The position numbers and the translations under genes were made by a program. Below the pieces are notes generated by a model that was given only the letters and a program-made list of their open reading frames with translations, was not told the DNA's origin and did not search any database. Of a DNA stretch of 64,000 bases, positions 26,401 through 37,900 are shown piece by piece. The DNA is taken from positions 13,076,501 through 13,140,500 of the forward strand of contig NC_066333.1 in the NCBI RefSeq assembly GCF_022539315.1, given 5' to 3'. Positions within the stretch are counted from its first letter, which is position 1. Each line of letters opens with the position of its first letter. Source of the stretch: Serinus canaria. Its lineage: Eukaryota; Chordata; Aves; Passeriformes; Fringillidae.

Positions 26401-27395
26401 CTGCTTTTATTCAAAACCTCCCATTTCCTACCTGACAGATCAACCAGGCTTCAGCTCTAAGTTCATTCCTGTCTTCTAAGCAAGAGTTCCTCAATTAGAA
26501 AGGAGTTGAACATTTGTTCTCAGGAAGACTTACTCTCCTCTGTAAAACACACCCTGCATTAGGTCTTTCCTTACAACCAGATGCTGGGAAATAAATTAAA
26601 AGAGCATGCAATCAGTTCAAAATGACTGTAATTAGGCAATCAAATAGCCATAGGAAGCAGAAATCATCAATGTCTTCAGCTAGTTCATTTTGTCTGTGGA
26701 TTTATTTGTAAGTTGTTTGGTTTTTTTCCAAATAAAGCCCTAAGATTATAGACTAAAATTTAAATAGGAATGATATCAATTCTCCAGAATTCTTCTCATA
26801 CACATCTTAGAGCAGGCTCTATTAAACTCAGGAATTATTTGAAGTCTCCATGCCCTTGAAACTCTGCTGGCCTAAGAAGCCCAAGGGATGAAAACCTTTG
26901 TGTAGGGTCTGCAAAGCATCAGTGCAAAACACAGAGAGAGTCACTCCCCACGCCCACGTAACAGGAGGGGCACAACTATTTGTCAAGTTTTAACTTAGAG
27001 TCTAGGAAAAACTCTGTGTACCATGAAAAAAAACTCATCAAAAACACAACCAAACCATATCCTTCCTGTCATAAAAAGAAGGCAAACAATATGCCCTTCT
27101 CCACGTTCCTGCATACCTTTGGAACTGCAGGCTTCCTGCTCAGGAGCTGCCCTGCCAAGAATCATGTATCCTGTGATGACATTTCTCAATAAATAAAGTG
27201 ACTTCATTATTGAAAAGCTTAACTGTAGTTGTGTGTGCAGTTTTTAATGCAGTACCAGCCCTGAAGTGCTGATGAGAGAAAATCCAGATGCAGGAGACAT
27301 TCAAGTTGGAGCCAGGACATTTTAAGGGCTGCAAAGTTTCATTAGCTGAGCTGTGGATCGATGGGTAGATTAAAACACTATATTTGTTCATGGTG
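23481..27395. other. non-coding unique sequence, no gene seen
   Basis: AT-rich unique sequence with a GC-richer patch at about 26030-26400. The short open frames there overlap on both strands and are not recognisable. The segment near 24790-24830 has a phrase (GGCTCAAATCCTGTCTC) resembling a SINE B-box, but too little flanking match to call a SINE. Confidence 0.6.
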
Positions 27396-27470
27396 GAATC
27401 GGCTCCTCCACTGGTGTAAATCAGCACAGGAGAATGTAAATCCCTGTTTTTGCTGGGGATCAGGCTCCTG
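27396..27470. repeat. ancient palindromic interspersed repeat relic
   Basis: The left end reads GGCTCCTCCACTGGTGTAAA followed by TCAGCA. The right end reads GCTGGGGATCAGGCTCC, a decayed reverse complement of the left end. I recall this end structure (ggtgtaaatcagca ... gaggatctggcc) from a common, inverted-repeat, MITE-like family in turtles, crocodilians and, decayed, in birds. The family name is not certain. The call rests on visual similarity. Confidence 0.45.
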
Positions 27471-28029
27471 ATTTAGTGGGCCTTGTTATTCTCAGCACAT
27501 GTAACAAAATGAGGGGGGATTGGGGATATTCACAGGTAGATCACCATCATTTCACCTCTGGGACTGGAGCTGTTTGTGGGGACTCTGGGACTAGGCTTGG
27601 ACAGGTTCCAAGTTCATTATTGCAGCCTGATTTGTGGTTAAAACATGTTAAGCCTAAATATTAAGCAAATACATCAGAGGAGGATTTACAGCTGTCCAAG
27701 GACACAGTAAACTGTAACACAAGCTCCTAGACTGTATTAAATTTGTATCCCCACAGTTTCTTCTGCAAGGGAATAGAAGAAGCAAATCAAGTCATTCCTG
27801 GGACACATTAAGGATAGGCTTGCTATAAATTCCCTCAAACTCAATTGTGTGTGTCCAGACTGGAGCCATCAGCTCCTATTTGAAGCTTTGGAATTCTGAA
27901 ACCTTATTTATTTTTTTTTCCCCTGGAAAATCTCAAACAAAGCATATTCTTTTGACTTCCCAGCAACAGAGAGGACAAAGAACTATTTTCCAGTGAGTGC
28001 AAAGGGCGTTAGAGGAGCTCCCAGCCATG
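27471..28029. other. non-coding unique sequence, no gene seen
   Basis: AT-leaning and non-repetitive, ending with a T-rich stretch near 27906-27920. No feature could be supported. Confidence 0.6.
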
Positions 28030-28215
28030 CTCCTGGGCCGCTGGTGTGCTGGACCTGCCGGGGCGGATGAATCACGGCTCGGCTGCGGCCCCAGCGGAGC
28101 TGCACGCACGGAGCTGTGTGGGAAGTCAGCTGTCAGGCTGATGCAACAAGTCAGAGTTTACCAATCTGTTCTCACAAAACCGCAACTGGCAAAGCGCTTC
28201 ACATTACGTCAAAGA
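28030..28215. promoter_or_regulatory. small CpG-rich segment with a CRE-like site
   Basis: About a dozen CpGs fall within 185 bases, most of them between 28036 and 28110 (CCGGGGCGG, CACGGCTCGG, GCACGCACGG), against almost none in the surrounding kilobases. At 28204-28211 lies TTACGTCA, a near-consensus CRE/ATF site. The segment could be a weak CpG-island promoter (for example of a long non-coding RNA) or an enhancer kept free of methylation. No TATA box or recognisable first exon follows. The open frame across it (27997-28341) has an unrecognised, Ala/Arg-rich translation and is probably a by-product of GC content. Confidence 0.35.
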
Positions 28216-28677
28216 GCTGCAAACAAGGCAGGAAGAGACACAAACCTCTGCTCCCACCCCTGCCATGGCTCTGCAGCATCTCCTGGCCCACGGCTGGCAC
28301 CTGGGGATGTGGTACCTGTGCTTTGGGGCAGGACCTGCTGACCCTAGCAGGTCAGGCTGAGGGCAGCCCTGGGAGAGGCTCCAGGCCAGCACTGGCCCTT
28401 CAGCCTCGTGTTCCTGGCACTTCACTTTGGGTGGTGTTTCCCACAGCTGGCACCCAGTCTGCTCCTGGAAGGAGGAACTTTTGTCCCTGTCAGTGGCAAA
28501 GCTCAGTACTTGCAGGAGTTGGGCTCCTGGTTCCTTGAGGGTCCCTCCCTACCCAGCATATCCTGGGATTCTGTGGAAGCTGCAGGGTGGGACAGGAACA
28601 TTGAGCTTCTGCTAGCACATCCCCTGGGACAGGGGAGACTGGGGCTGCTCACTCTGACAGAGGATGCTGATGTTTCT
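28216..28677. other. GC-richer non-coding sequence, no gene seen
   Basis: GC-richer than the window average but poor in CpG. Overlapping open frames up to about 140 codons occur in different frames and both strands, which fits low stop density better than coding. Nothing recognisable. Confidence 0.55.
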
Positions 28678-28759
28678 AGAGAAAAGAAAAGGAAGTGTAA
28701 TGAGAAGGAAGAGGGGAAGAGAAAATAAAAGAGGTGGGGAAAAGAGATCAGAAAAGGGA
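28678..28759. repeat. purine-rich tract, about 80 bp
   Basis: Nearly all plus-strand bases are A or G, interrupted by a few T and C. Such homopurine tracts can form triplex (H-DNA) structures in vitro. The opposite-strand open frame over it gives a Phe/Leu/Ser-rich translation that is simply the tract read in antisense. Confidence 0.75.
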
Positions 28760-30100
28760 CGATGAACAAGCTTGGTTGATGGCTATGAGAGCTGGAAGGA
28801 GAGGAGGTAATGTAGGGGTGAGAAGGAGATCCTCTTCCCCACCAAGAGTCAGACTTTGACTGCTCAATTCCCATGACTAGGAAAAGACCAGTGTGCTTGA
28901 TTTGCAGAAAAACTTCCACCTTGCAGAATAACCAATGTCTCCTTTCTAACCGCGACTCCTTGGCCGTGTTCAGAGAGTTCCTAAAATTCAGCAGCAGCTC
29001 CTCTCTGTGCCATGGGGTGTTCACTTCTCATCTCCTACAGATACCCCAAACAATTTGCCAGGTGCTTTGGGTTTGGAGTGGGGGGACTTTTCTGAAAAAG
29101 CTGTTTTGCTACACGCAGAATAATGCAAAATTAATTGGACCTAAGGGATGTAGAAGGAAAAAATCCTGCTCCTGGAGTCTGCTCTTAGAACTTTACAGGG
29201 ATGTTTTTTGAAATCCCAAGGTAAAATTTAGGAACAATCCTGGGAGCCAGATCAGCAATCCATAATTCATCCTCATCAGTAAATTGTCATAACTAGGTGA
29301 CAAAGACATCTCCCCATTTTAGTGCTCTTTCCCCCTCTTCTGCTGCATCAATTCAATTTAATATTTCCTTCCTACCTGCACAGCTCCAGCAGGGAGCAGG
29401 TCCCTTCTCCCAGACCTCCATGGGGCTGGAAATCTGTTGGTCAGAGTGCCCTGGGCACAAGCAGAAGGCCTGGGTTTGTAACTCCACAACTCTGATATCC
29501 TGGACCCTGGGAGGGGAGGGAAGGCTTTGAGAACCTTTTCCCAGGGCTGGCAAGGTTCAAAGGCAAGGCCATGGTGCTGGATTTGTGCTGAGCCCAGGTC
29601 TGACAGGGAATATCCCATGCCCAGGGGACACCAGCAGGTGAAGACCCGCAGGTGAGCTTGTGAACCCTGCTCGTGCTCATGGAGGTAGTTGGGGCAGGAA
29701 TATTCAATCCTGTCAAGCAGAAAACAGTCACTAAATGTTTTGAACTGAAAAGTTCAGCCTTCTAAGACATTTTCAGATCACAAACTGAGCAACCAAACGA
29801 ATGCAGGCACTTCCCAGGATAATGCCGTATCTTGGCAGCATCTCACTGGTCTCAACTTTGCATTTAAGTATCAAAATACTGCTTAAATCCTTTAAGTACC
29901 TAAATCCTGTGCTGGATTTAATCTTGAAGGATTCATTTTTTATTTTAGACATGACTCTGAGTTGTGAGAATAGACGTCTCTAACATGCTGGAATCCCAGA
30001 TAGGACTCTGGTAGTAGAAAAAGAAGGAGGTTTTGGGATAAGGCCACATGCTGGGGCAAATGCAGAGCAGAGCTGTAATACTCAGAGCAGAGACACTTTA
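28760..30100. other. non-coding unique sequence, no gene seen
   Basis: Includes a GC-richer patch at about 29370-29700 with several overlapping short open frames on the minus strand, none recognisable. The remainder is AT-leaning unique DNA. Confidence 0.6.
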
Positions 30101-30208
30101 ATTCTTGTCTCTGTCCTGGTACACTGTATTTATGCTCTGTGAAACTTCAAGCAAGTTTCTCAATCTCTCCTTCAATCCCCATCTGTAAAATAGGTGCCAT
30201 CCTTAATT
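30101..30208 (+). repeat. MIR/CORE-type SINE fragment
   Basis: The order of words matches the body of a MIR-like SINE: CTCTGTGAAACTTC (for tgtgaccttgg), GCAAGTTTCTCAATCTCTCC at 30151-30170 (for gcaagtcacttaatctctct), then CCCCATCTGTAAAATAGG at 30177-30194. These are landmarks of the tRNA-derived CORE-SINE group found in amniotes. The tRNA-like head is missing or unrecognisable. The copy is old, with scattered substitutions. Confidence is good for the superfamily but not for the exact subfamily. Confidence 0.65.
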
Positions 30209-31296
30209 ATTTTTTAGTTTTTCTAGACCATGCCCTCCTTTCTGATTGGGATTGCCTGGGTTCTTTCCTGTGCCTCCTTCAGTGTCTGATTTAACACAGA
30301 TCAGTGCCACCACAGCAGAAGGGAAGGGAAGAAAATAATCAAACACTCCCAGCCTGAAGAGTCTCATGTGGAAAGCACAGGAAGCACATCTGACCTGTCC
30401 CACCTCCTGCTCTCTTTTACTGGTTCATATCCAGAGATTTCCAGCAGGGAGCCATCACTGAGTTATGGAAAGCAAAGATGCAAAGCACCAGAGGTCTGCT
30501 TTACTCCAGGAAGTCTGGAGAAGACACAGAGGGCTGGATTTTTGTTTTGAAGGAATTTTGACTGCTGTTTTTCTGACATGCTCGATACAGATGTTCAAGC
30601 CAGGCAGTCAGCATGGATGTTTGCAAAGCTGGAGTGACAGTGGCATCAAGATGGATGGGTGCAGCCAGGGGAATATGGCAAGGATCATCACAGGGACTTG
30701 AGATATGGGATGGAAGACTTGGAAAACATCTGCTTGTTTCACTTTTTGGTGATTTCTTTGATAAAAGCCAACTAGAATTACACACCTCACAGAGGCAGAG
30801 AGCATGGGAATGGGGGAGAACAACTTTTGCTTCGTCAGGGAGAAGGGGCACAAGAAGGCAACTCAGTGCCATGGGCTTCACCTGTTATTAACTTTAAATG
30901 AGGCCCAGAATATAACCCAAATTTCCCATTTAAATCCAAGTGGTCAGAGTCAGACCCTTGACTCTCTGGCACAGAACGAAGGGAATAATGAAGGGAAAGC
31001 TTTTACTGATTCCAGTGGAATTGGAAGACTGCTAAGTGTGCCACAACAAGAGTACGTGCAACCAAGTGAAAATTCATTTTGCCCAGCAGTAAATCTTCAC
31101 CTTGTGCTGGCTTTAGTGAACCAGTTCTCCTCAGTCCGCAGGATATTAGCAATACCCTCAATGGAAATTATCTCCAATAAAAACCAGCATTAACTATAGC
31201 TCCACATCCAGAGCCCAGCAGCCACCACAAGGATTTCTTTCCCTTCTCCCTGCTCCCCACAGACACATTCCCACAGTCCCCCCCCAACTCCCCAAG
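30209..31296. other. non-coding unique sequence, no gene seen
   Basis: Unique sequence between the MIR-like fragment and the solo LTR. Open frames up to 129 codons overlap in both directions and are not recognisable. Just left of the LTR is a C run at about 31278-31285. No retroviral gag, pol or env similarity was noticed on this side, which is where an internal region would lie for a minus-strand 5' LTR. Confidence 0.6.
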
Positions 31297-31624
31297 TGTC
31301 ACTCTTGCACTGAGGTTGGGGCAGGAACAGGTGAGAGGCAGGATCGTAGAAAGGCAAAGAAGGCTTTACTCAAAAGAACCACGTGGTTTTTATAGAGTGG
31401 TACCATAGGCTCTATTCCATTGGCTAACTAACAGAAACACCTTTCTCATGCACTGTCCTTGAGAGGAACAGAAAAATAAAGTAGAAAAACATCACCTGCA
31501 AATTGTTTACAGTCAACAGGTTATCACATCTTTCCAGCTCCCTAAAACTTCTCAGCCGCTGTGAGAAACGCTTGTCGTTTGTCTCTCCCTGTCCCATGGC
31601 ATCCACATCCAAGCCTGTCTAACA
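31297..31624 (-). mobile_element. solo LTR of an endogenous retrovirus, minus strand
   Basis: Read on the minus strand, a 328-bp unit begins TGTTAGACAGG and ends AGAGTGACA, the TG...CA ends expected of a retroviral LTR. In order, it carries a CCAAT box (31419-31423), a TATAAAAA box (31387-31394), and a polyadenylation-like AGTAAA (31365-31370), followed by a C-rich U5. The CCAAT-TATA spacing is 24 bases, normal for an LTR promoter. No internal retroviral genes or second LTR flank it, so it looks like a solo LTR left by recombination. The flanking bases (CCAAG and ATCAT) do not form a target-site duplication, so a boundary may be off or the site has decayed. It resembles passerine ERV LTRs in general layout; the class was not determined. 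Confidence 0.75.
31387..31423 (-). promoter_or_regulatory. LTR core promoter (TATA and CCAAT boxes)
   Basis: On the minus strand AGCCAATGG precedes CTCTATAAAAACC. The predicted transcription start is about 25-30 bases further along the minus strand, near 31358-31364, and would direct transcripts toward lower coordinates. Whether it is still active is unknown. Confidence 0.6.
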
Positions 31625-33884
31625 ATCATTTCCAGGAGGAATTGCCACCCAAAAGGAGCCAACACCAGCCCTTGTTGAGCTCTTGTGCTGCCCTGGATTC
31701 ACCTGAACACCTGATACCAACCACGTGCAGGCAGGCACATGGGATTCTCCAGTTCAGGCTTCTCCTACATCAGGTGTTTCATCCTCAGCAGTGGCTGGGG
31801 TGGTGCCTAAAACCACCACACATCTGCCCATTGCTGCTTCTTGCCTCTTCCTCTCTCTGCTCCTGCTCTGCTGCATTATTTAAACTGCAGACAGGCTGCT
31901 GTGCCCACACAGAGTGCCTCTGACTCCAGTGAGGAATCTGCTCCTGCTCAGGCTGGTGACAATCTGTAACCTCCTGGTGACAGAAGCTGTATCTTGTTCT
32001 GTATTTATTCTGTGCCTTGCACCAGGAGGTCTCAATCCCCACTGGATGCTGTTCTATCCCAGGAATAACTCAGATAGGAAGGAAATTGCAGCGCAGTGAT
32101 GGGCCAGAGGAACTGCTGGGGACATTTTTAGCCAGGGTGTAGTTTAGAAATAAGAACGGGGTGACAGAAAAGCAGCTGTTACAATAGAGGACCTGCCTCC
32201 TTCTAGGGAATGATTCTCACTTTTCTGTAATCCTGACACAAAGCTCTTGGGTTGTGTTTTGGTTTTATGGCTGTACCTGGGGACAGCCAGGCTGGTGACA
32301 CAAACAGCTTCAGGTTCTAACAACCTGGGAGATCATCAGCAATTAATAAGAAACCTCAGAGCTGCTCTGTGCTTATAATGACTGGTTTTCTGGGAGAAAC
32401 CAGGACAACACAAAATTGCAATATTTCCTTTTTAATTTTGGCATGCGAGTTTGCAGCTCTATTTTGTGATATTTTCTGCCTGTACTCTTCTCCCTGCATG
32501 GGCATGGGCTCTAATTCCCTGAACAACCACCACAAAACCCACACACACATCAGATGGATCAGTGTTTGCCAATCAATTGCAGTACTTGGTGCAATGTCAC
32601 TGATTAGATGGAATATTTCTCCTTCAAATTTCCAGTCAAATTCTACCAAACAGAATAAATTTTGCCCTTTATTTCTTTCTTCCTATTCTACAGAGGTCAA
32701 CTGAGGATACAATTCCTTAACATCCTTAATTTCACTCTGCTACTTGAGGTCTCCTGGAGTCACTTTGTAATATAAACCTCAAATTTTATTAGTGTGATAG
32801 AGTCAACCTCAAGTAAGCTGTGAATCTGGAGAGTTGACTACCACTGCTTTCAAAACCTGAATTTTAATTTTAAAAGCTTTTTGTGTTCCTGATTTTGGAT
32901 GAGTGAACGGTAAATTGAAGAAGATCACGCAGCAGCTCTCCTGTAACAGAGGTCTGAAAACACACCGGGGATATGGAGGGAGCAAGTGACATTTGAAGAA
33001 AAGAGATGTCACTTCAATTGAAGGTTTATTTGAGCCCATCAGCAAGTCTTCCTTTATTTGTTATAACAGCACAAACGGAGCCCAATGCAGCCTGAAAAGC
33101 AGATTCCAGTCTATTCTGCAAGTAAAAAACCAAAATAACAACAAAACCACATCGGAGCAGCTTTTCTCCCATGGTCATTGTTCCAAGCAATAAGACTAGC
33201 ACTCAGATGTCTAACCACATGGCTGTTCTCCTAATTAGCTGGGATCACAAAATTGTGTCTGAAAAAGCAGAAACCATATTTTAAAAATAGGCCTCCAAGG
33301 CCAGATTTTCAGAGCTTCAGCTTCCAATCCAACACCTACGTGAAAAAAGCAGATTTTCAGCAGAAACTCCCAAACTCCTCCTGTTCCCAGGAGATGGAAC
33401 CCCAGTAAAGCACATCTGAAAAACTTCCCACTTCATTTGTTCCCTCAGTGCTGAAATCCACTCACTCCCAAGGCTCCAATGTGGGAAATGCTGTATGGGC
33501 AGCTGGTTTTTAAAAAACCTGCCCCTGTTTAAGACAGAAAAATGCCCCTTTGTGAGAGGCAGGGGCTGGAAGATTTGTGTTTCTCCATGAATTGGTGGGG
33601 TTTTGTGCTTTATCTTCGCAATCCAAAAAGCTGGAACAATGCATTGTCTAAAGCACACTTTCTTCAAAAATGCAGTCCAGATGAAAGCTGAAATTTGTGT
33701 ACGTTTATCCAAACACAGAGACAATGTCTGTGTGTGTGTCTACACATCTCCATGCAGGCAAAATGAACTTGCCAAAATCTCCACACAGAAGCACACACGT
33801 CCCACGGCAGCTGAAGCTGATGCAGGCACAATTCAGCCTTTGGACCAGCAATTTCAACTGCAAAACTCATTTGATGCAGGAAAG
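31625..33884. other. non-coding unique sequence, no gene seen
   Basis: Right flank of the solo LTR. The first 450 bases are somewhat GC-richer, the rest AT-rich. Open frames reach about 135 codons, overlap on opposite strands and are not recognisable. A short TG run lies near 33728-33740. Confidence 0.6.
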
Positions 33885-33907
33885 CAAAAACAAACAAACA
33901 AACAAAA
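33885..33907. repeat. CAAA simple repeat
   Basis: About five units of CAAA in tandem with one extra A near the start. A short microsatellite. Confidence 0.85.
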
Positions 33908-34870
33908 CCCCTTCTCATCATGGAACTTTTAAAAAATATTTCCCTCGAGCAAAATGGCTGTTTCCCCTCCCACATAAACTGGCAGCCAAGTCAGGAACAG
34001 CGCTGAAGACTTCCCATGCTTGCAGAATCAGATATAAAATTTGCAGGAAGGCTGGCACTTATTTTCTCACAACAGTTTGTTCTTCACATATTTCACAACT
34101 TTTAAGTTCCTTAATGTAAATTGGAGTCATACATTTTGCCTCCATGTGTTTTATTGACTCTGATCTCCATATTAACACCGGGGAAGAGCTGGGGTGCTAA
34201 ATTCAGCAAGCTGGCCACAGTTCTGCCCAGGTAGTTCCCCCTTTTTCTCCCAGAACACCCCCAGGTTTTCATGGGGGACTGGAGTAACAGGGGCAGCTCC
34301 CATGGAAACCCAGGGCTGATGCAGCAGCCAGGGGATGGCTGGGACTAGAGGAGACCTAAAGGTTTCTTCTGACTTTGGGCAGCTGCAAGTCCTGTCCCTG
34401 TTGTGCTTAATTCTCCCTGCAGTCACTGCCCAAATCTCCTGCAGGTCCCTGCCCAAGAGGTGCCTCTCCTCTGTCCCTTCATGGAGGAATATGAGAAACC
34501 AGACTTAAAAGGACCAGAAATTGCCTGTTCTTTGGGCAAAGCTGGGCTCAGTTGGCCTCTCCTCCTTCCCTCCATGTCCCCAAATGCCCTTCAAACCCAG
34601 CTTCATGCCGTTTATCCCAACAGGTTCAAAGGAGCACAGGGTGGGCATCCCCTTCACACATTCACTGCACTGAAAGGGTGTTCATCTGATCCAGGGGCCA
34701 CCGGTCACATGGAAAAGTGCATTAGGCTGCAATCAGATCCTGCTGGATTACTCAAGAGATGCTTTTCAGTGTCAACAAAGGGCTGGCCCAGCATGAGGTG
34801 CTGAAAGCCCTGGAAAAGCCAGGAGTTCCAAGGAGCCCATCTGTGTCCTGCTCCCCCGACCACAGCATCT
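33908..34870. other. non-coding sequence, GC-richer in second half
   Basis: From about 34170 to 34860 the sequence is GC-richer, with few CpGs. It lies downstream (on the minus strand) of the TATA/CCAAT pair at 34871-34903, so part of it could be transcribed from there or be LTR sequence. No recognisable coding content. Confidence 0.5.
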
Positions 34871-34906
34871 CTTTTATAGCTGTAGCAGTTTGAGGGTGAT
34901 TGGTCC
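34871..34906 (-). promoter_or_regulatory. TATA/CCAAT core promoter-like pair
   Basis: On the minus strand GGACCAATC (CCAAT at 34899-34903) is followed 20 bases later by TATAAAAG (34871-34878), an ideal TATA box with normal CCAAT spacing. A G-rich stretch follows. The arrangement is typical of LTR promoters and of some cellular TATA promoters. I could not find clear TG...CA ends or a duplicated target site, so this may be a second, older LTR fragment or a chance pair. Confidence 0.35.
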
Positions 34907-37900
34907 TTGGGATTTTTGGGGAGGGTCTTTGGATTTAGAAAGAATTAGAAGAATATCTGAAATGATTTCCCTAATCAAGTTTCTGTTCCCTTCATGTTCA
35001 AATACTGCTTAAAGTAATTGAATTTCCCATCATGCTAACAATTTCTGTCAATATTTCCCCCACTAACGAACATCAGGTGGATGTGTCTTTTTTCCATCAC
35101 AAACTTCATTACTTGGTCCAGAGATCAGGGTCTGCTGCTTTTTTCAGAAGGTTGTCTGTGGTTCAGTTGATCAAGAACAATATCGATTGTGACAACCTCG
35201 CATATTCCAAAAAGGGCTGTAAACCCATATAACACTTTAGCTGCCAAAAATGCTTTTTCAATTTTTCTTTCTTAAACAAACTCACTTGGACCAAAACATC
35301 ACCTTTCATTTTTCTCTCCCTCCTGTGTAAGCTCTTGCTCGGAGTTACATTTCTCTGTGTCTGAGCAATGGATGTGAATCAAGATTCCCAATTTGGGTTC
35401 TGCTCCTACACCATGAACTGTGATGTTTTTGCTGGGGCTAACAGGGCACATGTGGGTCTGCAGTGATCCAGAACTTTCCTCTGGTTTTAGATTCCTTGGA
35501 TTTAAACAATTCCTGACCAAAACTGGCTAATTGCTTGTGCACACAATCCTTACAGGAATAATCTACCTGTATATTTGGGCACATTTAGGGTACATTTTGC
35601 ATACATACTGCAGCTGAATTTCAATATCAGCAGTTTAGATGAATCTAAAAGAAAATTTAAATATAAGATCTACCAGTGCATTTCTGAAAATGGTAACATA
35701 TTTTTCTGAATGAATTATGAGACAGTGAACAAAGATATTTCAGAAAAGCCAGAATTCCAATATGTGTAATGCACATCTGTAATTTACTGGATTCATCAGG
35801 AAGCCAGGTCAGCAATTGCTTTTTTCAATGGAATCTCAGCACAATATGAAATTTTGCCATTAATAATTCTTCATCCTCTACCTAATTACAAGGTAAAGGT
35901 GTTCTTATTTACATTTAGTAGACGGACATAATTTGTATGTCTGGAATCTTACTTCAAGCAGTAAATTTGGTATTTTAATATTATCGTGCTTTAAAGCATA
36001 AGGATGTACACTGGGTTATCAAACATATCCCTGAGGGATACTGAAAGGTAGCAAGCAGAGGAGGAGCATTCCTGAGTTTTAGTAGGATTCATTAAAAGAA
36101 TGCTAAACTCTGCAGATTTTATCTCCCTCTGCTCCCAGTGTGAGTAAAATCTCTGTTCATTGTTTCCACTAAGGGATGGGAATTGTCTGTTGGATGTCCT
36201 TGAAGGCAGTTGGTTCCTGTAAACACCACCAACAAACAACAGATACTCACAAAAATTTTTTTATCATTAAATTGCTGTCTGCAATTATAGCAATATAATC
36301 TCCATGCAAAATGTGCCTGATTTTGGTCTCAGTTAAATTTCAGGCTGCTTTGCTGAAATATTTTCCAGCTCTTTTGCCTAACTTAAGAGAAAAAAGAATA
36401 AAAGAAGCTCAGGCCCAATTTGAAGCCAACCTTGTGTCTGCAAAATTGACCCTCCCAAAACATGTGGTTGCACAGCTCTGCACAAAAGTGGGTCTATCTT
36501 ATTCATTTAGAATTATATTATTTTGCATTTTTCATTTATTTTTCATCAAAAGCTCAGGCCCATGGAAATAATAACAAAGAAAAAATGTTGCATTCAGTTC
36601 TGCAAAGAAAAATTGACAAATTTTATATTTGGGCTGACTTTAGTCATTAAGTCACTAGTTAATTTTTTGTTCTGAGTATTTAAATGTATTTTTACTGTTG
36701 TAGCTCCAGCAGTTTTAGTATTTCCACACTCTTAAATTTTCTCCTCATGTGTTCTGACGTGATTACTGAGTTTATCCTATTGATTTCTAAAATGAGTAAA
36801 TTGTATCACAGATTAACCAAAAAATACAAAATATTTAAGAAAAAAAAAACCAGATCGGTCAAATACAGAGGCAGTTCCTTCAGAAGACTTTAAAGAAAAA
36901 ATTAGAAACTGCAGAAAAACTGGCAAAAGAAAGCTTCTGAAAAAATCTGAAGTTGAGGATAAAAGTTGACTGAACCTGCACCATTCCTTAAACAAATGTT
37001 GGCATTTATAGGTGGAGAAATAACCAATCACTGCAATGACACTTTGTCACCTCCATTAAGGTTCCTGCCTGTCCCAGTCCCTGTGAGCTCACATCCTCCC
37101 CAGGAGCCACAGGAAATGCCTCCACAGGGTAATTCAGAGAGCAGAGGAACTGCAGCTCTTTCCCAGGGCTTCTTCTCTGCTGTCAATTCCCTGCACTCCC
37201 TGTGCCTGTGTGCCAGGGATGCCCCACGCAGCCCTGACCCTGCACCATTCCAAACATGCTCAGCTACTTTTGGGAGCTTGGCAACATCACATTTATGTCA
37301 GACATTGTGTTCAAACCCCGGATTTTAATCTTAAAAACCAGTGAGAGTCTCTTTGTTGTGATTCCAACAGGCTTTGCATCAGATCTAAAACAAACCAGAA
37401 ATGCTCTTCAGTTTTCTTTTTATCCTAAAAGTCATGGGTCTCTTTGAATCCCAGGACTTTTTATCAGCTTTCCAAAGTAGCCAGAAGGGTTTAAAATTGT
37501 AGAGATGAGCAGAAAGGTTTAATTTCACATCTACACAAGACACAAAAACTACCAGAGGTACAATCTACAGATGAAATAGAAAAAAATACCCATTTTTCTA
37601 TGATCAAAAGAGCTGCTTATTTCCATCATATCTTAATATTTTATTCCCCAAGTTGCTGGAAACTGTCAGGCAGATGGATGAATGCTTATGAAATCAGACC
37701 TCAGGACACCGTGTATTCTACCACAGATTGGCTTCTGTGAGAATAACCCTGTGAGTGGCTGCTGCCATCAGTGGCACCAGCCTCCCACAGATGCCCTGCT
37801 CCAGGAGGGATTGCTGAGCTCAGCCCTTTTCTCACAGCTCAGCCTCAATGTCCTGTTTGGGAATCATTCCCTGAGGACATGAGGGCACCACAGCTCCTTC

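Noticed and set aside
28503..29024. 173-codon minus-strand open frame with Phe/Leu/Ser-rich middle
   Set aside because: The middle is the purine tract at 28678-28759 read in antisense. The remainder is not recognisable.
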